From Bimastos eiseni (taxonomy: Eukaryota; Annelida; Clitellata; Crassiclitellata; Lumbricidae), in assembly GCA_959347315.1 (NCBI GenBank), contig OY365818.1:5230531-5294530 (forward strand): a DNA stretch of 64,000 nucleotides. The letters are read 5' to 3'. This document shows, in pieces, positions 34,308 through 42,125 of the stretch (the stretch's first letter is position 1; the number at the start of each line of letters is the position of its first letter). Below the pieces are notes generated by a model. The model was not told the DNA's origin. It did no database searches and saw only the letters and a program-made list of their open reading frames with translations. The position numbers and the translations under genes were made by a program.

Positions 34308-36790
34308 CACAGACACATACATACCATGCATACACTGTCTACTGTTCCAAAGTTTGTGTATAAGATTTATTTGTGCTTGTAAAGTCTTTTATCCCAAGCA
34401 GAGGAATGATGGAACAGTGACTGATGACAATATCTGTGTTGCAGAAAGAAGATGACAGTCACTTACTTACTTACTAAAAAGCAAGGAGAAAATGCCAGAT
34501 GCATGCTGACCTCATTCAAAGCATTGGCCCAGAGTTTTATACCAGGATCGGCGTCAGAGACGAAGAAATTCTCTGTGTAGTCGGGGTAGCCTAAAACAAG
34601 AAACAACAGAGAATCTTAGGGTACCCCTTCACATGCATACTGGGAGTGCTTTGTTACTGCCCATGTTCTTAAGACCCTTCGTTTCCCGCTGGGCTTTTCG
34701 CTCTGGGAGCGAATGGGGAAGAAAAAGAGGAGAAGGAGAAAAAGAAAATGAAGCAGTTCCTTAGATAAGTTATTCTTTCTTGTAAAGAATCTTGTAGCAT
34801 GGTGACTAAATACAGCTCTAGGTGAATACATTAAAAGATAATACTCAAAAGTATCCATAGATAATGTCTGAAAGCAGGGGCGTGAAATTTCAGGTGGGGG
34901 GTAATTTTTTAGTCTTATGGGGAATATCTTGCCTTCCTAACCCCTGGGGGCCAGGGATATGCCTCAATCACTCAGAGGGGGATTGACGTCCCTGCCTGAA
35001 AGGGTAGCAATTTCAATATCTTCAGCATGCCAGTCACTACACTACACAAGTCTATTAATAAAATCATTTAAAATAAATAATTCCATGAAATTATGCAAGA
35101 TTACCCCAAAAATTCAACCGTATAATTAACTTGCCTGATGGACATTGTAGCTTGAATTGGTAGTCATTCGCGAGGACCATACTAAGGCAGACACCAGAGG
35201 CATCACACGTGTGCTGAAATGCATTAGATTCAATGTTAGAATTATGTTGTACAGTGATCTGTCATTTCATGAAGGCAAAACAAATTCATTAAATAAATAC
35301 ATTAAATAAACAAATATGTATCAAATAAATGAAAATATTAAATGTTAATCAGATGAACGATATGCAAACCAAAATCGATGCTGGAATGAGTTGAGCTGCC
35401 ATTTCAAGAACAAAATAAATATTGATCAAATAAACATTAATATGAATGATACACAAATTAATGTCAGCATAAGAATTATCATCATTCCTGCCAATAACAA
35501 GAAAATTGATCGTTGCCACATGCTTTCCCATGTTGTTACAGGTTTTCCAGTTTTCATTATGTCTCACATGTATTCACATTTTGCTACAGGCTTTTCAAAG
35601 TTTTCACATTTTTCACACTTTTGGGTCATGACCCATAATTTGGGAAACACTGGCATACCTCATGAAAATTCCAACATCATTCTTTTCATACAACAAAGTC
35701 ATTATAACTAAAGATCTGCTAAGACTGGTGACTCTGCAGAAACATGTTACTTAACAAGGACCACACAGCTTTAAATGAGCCTACAGAAAATTAGACATGC
35801 TGAAATATGGTAATTGTCGGATATGGAAATAACTCTGCAAGTTAAATTCAGTTGAAAAACACTTTGATGGTTGTGTTATGCAGAAGGAATGCCATTTGAC
35901 CAACTCCCATTCAATAAATGTTCTACATGCCTGATTTTATTGAAAGTATAATTAGGGAAACCATCACCACTGTACAGGCATCACATTCATATAACATTAG
36001 GGACAAAATATGAGAAAAGCACTTTAAAAAATTATCCAAAAGAATAAAAATCAATCACCAAACATTATTTATATCTGTCCCCAAAAGGCTAGAATTGTGC
36101 GCTTATGTTAATAAGCATCTAAATATTCAAAATCTTTAACCATCACACATCTTCTGCATGACAGAGCAGTGCTTAAATCTTCAAGACTCTATCCATAAGG
36201 GTTGACAGAATATGAAACCAACATTCCATGACTACTATGGCCATTATGAACTGCATGGTTGAGTGTGTATGCTAACTACTGTATGGCTGGTCCAGATTGC
36301 AAATGGTAACCTAATAAGCGGTCAAGTGTTCATGTGTCTAAAACTGATAAAAGATTTAACTAAAGGCTAAATAACCCACTCAATGATTAATCGTTCAGGA
36401 ATGCACAAAATTATGAAGCATGCTTTGTATTTAAGTCGAGTCCATATAACAAACGCAAGATGGAGGTAAAAGCGTTATAAAGAGGTAGTGAACGGACGCC
36501 GGGCGGGCCTGAACGTTTACTCAGCATTCGTGATGAAGCCAGTCAACCCTAGTGCACTAAAGAAGCTGTTATAAGCCTCAGTTCCTATGTCCTTCCCGGG
36601 TTTTAGTGGACCTGCACAACTTCCTGTGTAAACAGAGTGGATGACAAAGATATCTCAAAAACTACGCAATTTTGAAGTTAAACACTACCTGCAACAAAAA
36701 TATCTGGTCGTTCGATGTCAACTCTTGCCATTTATGAAATTCGCTTAGTAACTCTTTCAAAGTAGGTTCATCGTCTCCTCCAGTTGCCAT
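11508..36790 (-). CDS. RWD plus tandem E2 protein with BIRC6-like C-terminus, 998 aa, 34 exons
   Basis: Exons (high to low): 36790-36689, 35213-35135, 34590-34511, 33949-33900, 31439-31388, 31131-31090, 30759-30694, 30128-30035, 29372-29278, 28738-28659, 27976-27910, 27334-27269, 26714-26505, 26120-26034, 25105-25058, 24396-24327, 23115-23066, 22694-22434, 21911-21864, 21530-21494, 20635-20547, 20021-19840, 19163-19132, 18328-18201, 17647-17581, 17195-17128, 15612-15532, 15048-15008, 14695-14602, 14154-14111, 13519-13432, 12781-12664, 12199-12084, 11672-11508. Phases agree throughout and the sum is 2997 nt. Order of parts: RWD (1-105), acidic linker (118-137), Lys/Ser linker, degenerate UBE2Q-like UBC (about 208-361), BIRC6-like helical region (391-777), BIRC6-like UBC (778-944) with Cys842, helical tail. 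It should act in ubiquitin transfer in the cytoplasm. BIR repeats and the huge N-terminal part of BIRC6 are absent. Exon 8's donor is the least certain junction. Confidence 0.88.
12222..12325. repeat. 25-bp minisatellite, 3-4 copies, intron 32
   Basis: The unit begins ATTATAATCAAACCCTCATT and repeats every 25 bp immediately upstream (in gene sense) of the exon 33 acceptor at 12199. Confidence 0.85.
12875..12955. repeat. Two dispersed copies of the exon 31 donor-region motif
   Basis: On the - strand, ACAGGTAGGATGCARTTCAG occurs twice about 40 bp apart. It is the same motif as the 38-bp array at 13291-13448, some 400 bp further along intron 31. Confidence 0.8.
13291..13448. repeat. 38-bp array that multiplies the exon 31 5' splice site
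   Basis: Copies start at 13291, 13329, 13367 and 13405 and run into the exon. On the - strand each unit carries TACAG|GTAAGATGCAGTTCA, so the authentic donor (exon end 13432) is followed by near-identical donors every 38 nt. The unit contains the last ~14 nt of the exon plus the first ~24 nt of the intron. Confidence 0.93.
15800..16710 (+). mobile_element. CR1/L2-like LINE 3' fragment, frameshifted, in intron 26
   Basis: Broken frames on the + strand carry late reverse-transcriptase features: [20 protein letters not shown], then [14 protein letters not shown], then [13 protein letters not shown], then TDVLHWLPI, then [14 protein letters not shown]. The element ends with GCGCTATATAAAT and ATACG-type repeats at about 16670-16705. 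Several frame changes show that it is dead. Confidence 0.85.
17128..24396 (-). CDS. Exons 16-26: BIRC6-like region before the C-terminal UBC
   Basis: [12 protein letters not shown] followed by [17 protein letters not shown] matches the KYWAKGTGFG...WDVEQALTKQR segment of BIRC6. [20 protein letters not shown] matches its [35 protein letters not shown] matches its KSLEEKYVAVMKKLQF. Two low-complexity Ser-rich inserts sit in exon 18 (22694-22434) and exon 22 (20021-19840). Exon 25 uses the donor GACA|GTACGT at 17581, which is the choice that keeps frame with exon 26. Confidence 0.85.
17861..17958. repeat. 24-bp minisatellite, about 4 copies, intron 24
   Basis: The core ATCTAATCTCAAATTTCGTC repeats every 24 bp with a decaying last copy. 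Confidence 0.85.
18400..18570 (+). repeat. Interspersed repeat related to 6130-6300, intron 23
   Basis: It shares GCGCTCACGACTCA and AGGCTGTTCCAGCTGGTGG with the copy in the ASB-type gene intron. Confidence 0.6.
20700..20900 (+). repeat. Interspersed repeat, SINE-like, intron 20
   Basis: The block starts with TTTATATAGCTCCCTTCAAC, a head shared by many short elements in the window. It continues through the AAAATGTCAGAGAAGG region without frame or splice continuity with the host gene. Confidence 0.5.
20990..21371. repeat. 12-bp-based minisatellite, about 380 bp
   Basis: Units of the type ACTCACAACATT, with ATGCAACATT and ACAACACTACTT variants, fill the stretch in intron 20. Open frames rich in TLLTTLL come from the repeat. 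Confidence 0.93.
22141..22375 (+). mobile_element. tRNA-derived SINE, full-length-looking, intron 18
   Basis: The head carries an A-box-like TGGCTGATCGG and a B-box-like GATTCAACCCTCG, as expected from a tRNA ancestor. The body contains GCACTTCTGAGCAA and TGTTGGAAGAA, and the end reads TATCAAATTTCGGTAATAAA. Other copies are at 24165-24310, 26222-26310 and 48395-48525. It is a SINE rather than a working tRNA gene because the cloverleaf does not close. Confidence 0.75.
22811..22985 (+). repeat. Interspersed repeat, partner of 8690-8850, intron 17
   Basis: It shares several 12-18 bp blocks with the - strand copy at 8690-8850, including the segment TACGCAGCGGCTT. It ends with a GGCACAGAAC...ACCACTGC block of tRNA-gene-like look. 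Confidence 0.65.
23210..23291. repeat. 20-bp minisatellite, 4 copies, intron 16
   Basis: The unit CATGTGCTGAAACTTAACTA repeats with single changes. Confidence 0.88.
24165..24312 (+). mobile_element. tRNA-SINE copy, 5'-truncated, intron 16
   Basis: It matches the 3' two-thirds of the copy at 22141-22375 (GCACTTCTGAGCAAG, TATCAAATTTCGGTAATAAA). It ends about 15 bp from exon 16's donor at 24327. Confidence 0.75.
25390..25760 (+). mobile_element. LINE 3' end fragment, intron 14
   Basis: Degenerate + strand frames resemble the end of CR1-type ORF2. The tail reads CCTTGAAAGGGCACCACATAAATTTTTGAATGAATG, a variant of the GCGCTATATAAAT tail found elsewhere in the window. Confidence 0.6.
26222..26310 (+). 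mobile_element. tRNA-SINE copy, partial, intron 13
   Basis: GTGTGCTGAGCGAGCAGGTTCGACCCTCGTCCG matches the B-box region of the copy at 22141, here with a better B-box (GGTTCGACCC). The 3' part is missing after TATAGGGACCTCA. Confidence 0.7.
26505..29372 (-). CDS. Exons 9-13: UBE2Q-like UBC domain lacking the catalytic Cys
   Basis: The fold markers are present: [15 protein letters not shown] (beta strands), then [19 protein letters not shown] (YP..PP motif), then [15 protein letters not shown], then helices to about residue 361. In UBE2Q1/2 the matching segment is AICMELLTKQGW, so the active Cys position is Asn300 here. The domain should not form a ubiquitin thioester. It may instead position ubiquitin or a partner, as UEV-type E2 variants do. 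That role is inference from the family. Confidence 0.82.
27858..27905. repeat. (AGAC)n microsatellite touching an exon 11 donor
   Basis: A dozen AGAC units end within a few bases of the GTGAGT donor of exon 11 (exon end 27910, - strand). The array is therefore read as (GTCT)n directly after the 5' splice site. Confidence 0.9.
28100..28470 (+). repeat. Interspersed repeat interrupted by a LINE 3' end, intron 10
   Basis: The outer element (AAAGTGTCAGCGACATCATT ... AACGTACTCATCATGGCAGA) matches the uninterrupted copy at 38850-39060. Between its halves, about 28210-28405, sits a LINE 3' end whose frame reads [19 protein letters not shown] and which closes with GAGGCGCTATATAAAT. This is a nested insertion. 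Confidence 0.75.
31680..31920 (-). mobile_element. LINE ORF2 C-terminal fragment, intron 4
   Basis: The - strand frame reads [20 protein letters not shown], then [15 protein letters not shown], then [17 protein letters not shown], the familiar end of many LINE endonuclease/reverse transcriptase proteins. Confidence 0.8.
32149..32620 (-). mobile_element. LINE ORF2 middle fragment, intron 4
   Basis: The - strand frame contains [20 protein letters not shown] and [12 protein letters not shown], resembling the linker between endonuclease and reverse transcriptase (usually KARxLLRSK..YEEGE..TKFF..LEK). No flanking catalytic region survives. Confidence 0.6.
33640..33830 (-). mobile_element. LINE ORF2 C-terminal fragment, intron 4
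   Basis: Frames on the - strand (shifted once) read RGRPRKK-like, then [14 protein letters not shown], then [11 protein letters not shown]. This is the usual LINE tail that includes W.DDI....G.....A...A..R..WR. I first considered it an exon of the host gene; see the rejected list. Confidence 0.7.
33900..36790 (-). CDS. Exons 1-4: RWD domain of the E2-like gene
   Basis: The start ATG at 36790 opens [18 protein letters not shown] and a helix, followed by strands ([17 protein letters not shown]) and the RWD-typical Tyr-Pro turn [16 protein letters not shown], then helices to [10 protein letters not shown]. This matches the N-terminal RWD layout of UBE2Q proteins, where the segment reads SYP...WFVDSEDP. 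RWD domains are protein-interaction folds related to E2s. Intron 2 starts with GC instead of GT (35134-35133) in an otherwise perfect donor, AG|GCAAGT. Exons 5-8 (31439-30035) continue into an acidic stretch ([14 protein letters not shown], residues 122-135) and a basic helix, [16 protein letters not shown]. Confidence 0.85.
34246..34301. repeat. (TA)n microsatellite
   Basis: A pure TA run of about 55 bp in intron 3 of the E2-like gene, followed by a CA/TA mixture. Confidence 0.95.
34874..34995. mobile_element. Short non-autonomous TIR element, 122 bp, with 6-bp TSD
   Basis: The ends are GCAGGGGCGTGAAATT and, reverse-complemented, GCAGGGACGTCAATCC. The flanks are CTGAAA on both sides (34868-34873 and 34996-35001). 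It shares its terminal sequence with the element at 53806-54092. It has no coding capacity and sits in intron 2. Confidence 0.8.
35133..35134 (-). other. GC 5' splice site of intron 2 (GC-AG intron)
   Basis: Exon 2 ends TCAG|GCAAGT. The surrounding bases fit the U1 consensus except for the C. Phase 1 here joins correctly to GC|TAC at the exon 3 acceptor to give GlyTyr. No usable GT lies nearby in the right phase. Confidence 0.75.
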
Positions 36791-37494
36791 TTTGAATCAC
36801 TGATTACTTAGGAATCATTTGCCGTTAAATGCTTCGGGCCTTCTATTTTATTCACTAGGTGCCGACACTAGTTTAGTTTTAATCGCCAGATGGTGCAAGA
36901 ATTAAACCAACATTTCATGACTACTATGCTTAGAACTATACCATTGAGATATGAATTACAAGATCACTGTCAGCATATACTTTTAAAGTTTTGGTATTGG
37001 TAAATCGTAAACTCGAGCCGAAATCGACATGCATAATTTGCTTATTGTTTAATGGGGGCGGTAGGAATAAACAGACTATATATTTACAGCGCCAATATGA
37101 TCGATTTTACGAGAAACAACTTGTCCACAGATGCTATGTCGAAAAATTCGATAGGCAGTGGGTCAAGATCCAAAGCGGAAAAACCTAAGATTTAAAAAAG
37201 TTTTGAGCTCTTTGGGCTTTTAAACGTACGCAGTCACACACTGGACACAAAATTACGACTCAAAAGTAGGCCTACATATGAACAGCCCATGCACCCTCCT
37301 TCAATCTCTCTGTCACATTGTTTATAGCAGTGTACACTGCAGAGTGCAGACTATAGCACGCAAGGCTTCAAGCATTATTTTCTAATTGGCTACAAACATA
37401 ATTAATATAACTGAAAGTAGAAATCCTACAATTGCGACTTTTAAGGTTTTTTAAAGCGAAGTCTAATGCCATTGGCAGAGCATGGATTTGCCCT

Positions 37495-37585
37495 TAACGT
37501 CAAATGACGTCACGCGCCCAGAGGGAATCACACTTTTGTGACGATGTGTGACGAGGGGGAGGAGAGTCGGCAAAATGTGACCTCA
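37495..37585. repeat. GACG-rich repeat, copy 1
   Basis: It contains AAATGACGTCACGCGCC and CTTTTGTGACGATGTGTGACGAGG. The second copy at 37860-37975 has CTTTTGTTACGACGTGTGACGAGG and TGACGTCATTTCTGGACGACCCC. The palindrome TGACGTCA (a CRE consensus) occurs in each copy, though it may be just part of the element. Confidence 0.65.
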
Positions 37586-37859
37586 CACTATCACATCAAA
37601 ATGCATTATTTCATTAGAAATTTTTGCTCAATTAAACATTGTTTCAAGTTATTGTTATTAAACACTTTTATAAATGTAATGATTCTACCAGAGCTTTTCA
37701 TCTTGTGGAATGCATAATGAGTGTAAAAATCATACTTTCTCCATTTTTCTTTGTTCTACTAGATACAGTCGTAAGTATTTATACAGTTATAATTAGTTTT
37801 GTTGATAATCATAAGCAAATGTGCATATAACATTCTGCACATCTGGTTTTTTGAGGGAG

Positions 37860-37975
37860 GGTCAGAGCCTTGTGGCGTCATTTTAAGGGGTCATGACTTT
37901 TGTTACGACGTGTGACGAGGAGAGGGGGTAAAAAGTCGTCAAAATTTGCGTGACGTCATTTCTGGACGACCCCAA
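37860..37975. repeat. GACG-rich repeat, copy 2
   Basis: Same orientation as copy 1, about 365 bp away, with the order of the shared blocks changed. It is probably a fragment of an interspersed element. Confidence 0.65.
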
Positions 37976-38529
37976 GGGCCTTAAGCCGGCCATTTAAAGC
38001 TGTTATTGGGATCTCTTTGTTCATCCTCTATACAAAACAACTCAGCAAATCACTTCTAAATTTCTAAACTCGTGAAATGGCAGCTTTTGAATCACGTGAT
38101 GTAACTTTCCTCTACCTCTTGTTCAGTCTGGTTTCCGCCTCCACTCTCTGAAACAGCTGTTCTCAAAGTTAATAATTGCACATTGTTCATCTCTTTTCAC
38201 TCAATATCACATTTAGCCAACAAATAATCAATACCTTCTTTTATTTTAAAAACTATTACATAAAAAATTAGAATAAATAGAAAAAAATAGACCTTTTCGC
38301 ATATAAATGAATAACAATGCAGAATGTGAACTAAAACTAAAATTTTCTAAATGCCAAATACCTGAGAACTCATATAATGAAATAACATGTGTTATCTATG
38401 ATATCTCTCCAATGAGATTTCTCTTGTGCAACATAGATAAAATAAAAGTCACTTCTACATCATTCAAAAATACTACTGTTGTACGTTCATAATCACATGT
38501 TTTTTAATTTGTAAGAACTCCTGGAGATG

Positions 38530-39431
38530 CTACTGCAAGAGATACGCTTTCCCAGACTCATGAACAAATTCTTTATCTTTTGAAAGTGACAGCTTCTTGT
38601 TCTGCTGTACAAGGCGGCGGAAAAATTCCGACATCTCAAACGTTTGAGAACGATAGCGTTTGTGAATCTCTTTGGCAACATCTATCTGTTTTTCTGAGAA
38701 AATAAACAGTCATAGAACTGTGAATAAAACTGAAGAATGGAAGAAGCAACCATGGATAGTGCTGTAATATGCTAAGCAAATTTCTGTCGAGAGCAATGGC
38801 ATCTGTTGTCATAAGCTGTCGTTAAACCCTGGATCCATGCAGCCATTGGTATGAAGTGTTAGCGACTTCAATTTCTTATCCTTGGCATATGAGGGTGGTC
38901 CCCTCCCTCACTGTCTCGTCCTCCTACTGATAGTGTACGGTCAATGTACTCATTATAGCCGAGTTGACTACGGGGGTGGGCTAGAGATGGAGCAGGATTC
39001 TCGAACCATATTTCTACCCTTGTGGGGATTAACCTCTGGCCTCTCACATAACCTGCATAAATATGAATTGACAAATTTCTTGCCTTAGAAAGTTACTTGA
39101 TCAATTTGTTCTGGACCCAATGAAAGATTCTATATAAATGGCCAGACACAGACATTCTCTGCTCGCAGAATAACAAAGAAAATTCTGTCTCATATTTACT
39201 TAATTCAGTTCACGCATCAATTCATAATTGTGACAAGCATTCATCCACTACGCCCATATATTAATACTCTTTCACATAAAAATTCTTCCCTCAAAAACAC
39301 TACCTGTTCGTACGGCAGCCTGCTTGGCTCTGAGATGCACCTGAAACTATAAGCAGAGTAGAAAGATGCCTCTATTGGTCAGAGGAAAGTAATGTAGAAT
39401 AGAGTTCACATTTGCTGTAATAAGCTAGCTA

Positions 39432-39463
<32 letters not shown>

Positions 39464-42062
39464 TCTGTCTGTCTGTCTGTCTATATTCCCATTGTCTTTG
39501 GAAGGAAACAAACCTGTTGGCATTGTTGGAAAGAGAGATCGGTCAAAAGTGAATGGCTGCTCAACCAGTTTGAAAACGTCTTCTTTGAACTTTTTCTCGT
39601 CAAAAGTGTCATTCTGAAACACAGCTTGAAATAAGCAATTCGGCACACAGAAAATACATTTTCTACAGGGCACATCCATACACTACGTATGCAAAAAATC
39701 GAAATTTTGGACCTTTTGCTGCACTGCATACATATTGTGAATCCCTCCCACATACATACATACATCTTAAAAAGTTTTAATGCTACATAAAATCGATTAA
39801 GCAGAAATATAATTCGTGATTGGGTTTTCCTTCATTCGCTAGGTGTCGGCATTTGTTAAAAATAAGATGTATGGCGTAATGGGTGCCTTGCATCGCTACC
39901 GACGGTTAAATTCGATTCCTGTAATAACTTGTCATCGTTCACTCATACTGTAATGTACTTGTAATCATACTGTGGTTTGTCAGTTTGAAAATAAATGAAG
40001 ATTATTATTATTATTCAGTTCTGATTTCAAAATTGCACGACTTTTGATCTGAGTTATAAATAGGCTAATGTGGACATCATAATTAGACAGTGGTATTTGT
40101 GCACATACAATTTTTTTTGAGGCCCTCCCCTTCATATGCACCAGTAAGCAAAATCGTCAAAATCCGAAACACCCCCTCCCACTCACTCACTCCCACTTAC
40201 TGCATAGGTAATATGTGGATGGGCCCATATGTAAAATTCATAAGAAGTTTCGTTAGCAAGAACATCAACCTAAGGAAAAAACTTTATGATTATAAAAATA
40301 CCCAAAGATATTTTACGTGGCAACAACATGGCCACTGCTCGTAAACTACATACTTAAAACAAATGATACGCATGTCATGTCTAGACAACAGATAATATAC
40401 AATATAATAAATTACAATTCTTTGTTAATACATTTCATCGGTTGTTTTCCTACTAACTGGTAAAAAAGAACTTTAAAAAAAAATTCTAATGAATTCTATT
40501 CAAGAAAACAAAATAAAGGACACGATTAATAGCTTATAAAAAGCGAGTCTCAAATTACCCAGTGTTTCTGCAGTTCAGATATGAACAACCACCATCTTGG
40601 ATAATAATACCTGCAACAGATAGAATTTGTTTAAATATTTTAACACAGTTTTCACCAACTCTTCATGAAGTCTACAGGTACTTAATGCAAACAAAACAGC
40701 TATTGCAATCTTTATTTCAATTTGGGAGAGCGACACTCTTTTTATTGCACTTCTGAAATTCCAGTATACAAACATCTTGCAGAATTCCATAAAAAATAAA
40801 ATGTACTGAATATACATTATCTCATTGCATTTAGTTGCTATTAAAGTCAAAAGGCAGACCCAAAGAACCAATGATTCTACTTACGGGTCACCCTACAACA
40901 CCAGTACCGATACGAGTAGGTATTGACATAATGGTATGTTTTAACTTCCATAATCACACTGACCATAATCACACTGACCATAATCACACTGACCATAATC
41001 ACACTGACCATAATCACACTGACCATAATCACACTGACCATAATCACACTGACCATAATCACACTAACAAAAATCAAAACAATGAACTGAAATAAACTGA
41101 AGCCCAAAAAACAAAAGAAAACTTCTCCATGAAGACTACATGTATACCTTTTCTTAGGGAGTAAAAAACACAACAGTTGTAAACAATAAAACCATGGAAC
41201 TCACACAAACAACATATTCATGTAATATACAGGTGTGTGAGGTCATACATTCATATTTCTGCTGTAGCTTGTCTACTTTTCTTTCTCACAGACTAATCAA
41301 TTTAAATGCGTTCAATACATACGCCGATGTCAAGCCGGCCCACTGCTTTTTAGCGTAGTCCAAAATCTAGACACAAAAATAATAAAAAGCATAAACTGCA
41401 GAGTTACACCACAGCTCAAGCCAAAAGTACAAAAAATGCTCACAAGTACCCAAAAGTACTAACGAGTACCCTAAAGTACTTTTGGGTTATAAAAGTAAGC
41501 ACAAGTATCCAGAAGTACTCATAGTAATCAAATGTACCTTAAAACCATTTAGAACCAAATAACCACTCATAAGTTTCCAGATACACTCACATGTATCCAA
41601 AAATACTCACGAGTACCATAAAGGTACTCACAAGTTACAAAAAGTACTCACAAGTAACCAGAAGTACTTACAAGTAATCAAAATACCTTAAAACCACTTA
41701 TAAGTGCCCAATAACCACTCACAACTTTCCAGATACAGTCATGCACACCAAAAAATACTCACAAGTACCATAAAGGTACTCACAAGTACCATAAAGGTAC
41801 TCACAAGTACCATAAAGGTACTCACAAGTAACTCTGTTGGGTATAAACTTATTTATTGTGAGCTGCCATCAGAACCAGTCTTCAGAGGTATGGTCTGGGG
41901 TTAAGGATCTGTTGGCCTAAGCACAAACAGTGATACACCCACTGCAGAACTGTTTTGCACAGTTAAACTGCTCATCCAGAGGTGACAAAAGCTCCAATGT
42001 TTTGCAAATCAGACCTAGGGCTAGCATACGAGTCACTGATCTGGCTGAATTCACCTGCTGTA

Positions 42063-42125
<63 letters not shown>

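Larger units (their letters stand above)
36791..38529. other. Intergenic region between NAGLU 3' end and E2-like gene 5' end
   Basis: The region should hold the promoter of the E2-like gene just above 36790 and the NAGLU 3' UTR below 38530. A possible NAGLU polyadenylation signal (AATAAA on the - strand) is at 38240-38245. Two copies of a GACG-rich repeat lie at about 37495-37585 and 37860-37975. No gene is supported. Confidence 0.5.

Noticed and set aside
40956..41066. Membrane-protein-like frame of repeated VSVIM units
   Set aside because: Translation of a perfect 15-bp minisatellite in a NAGLU intron.
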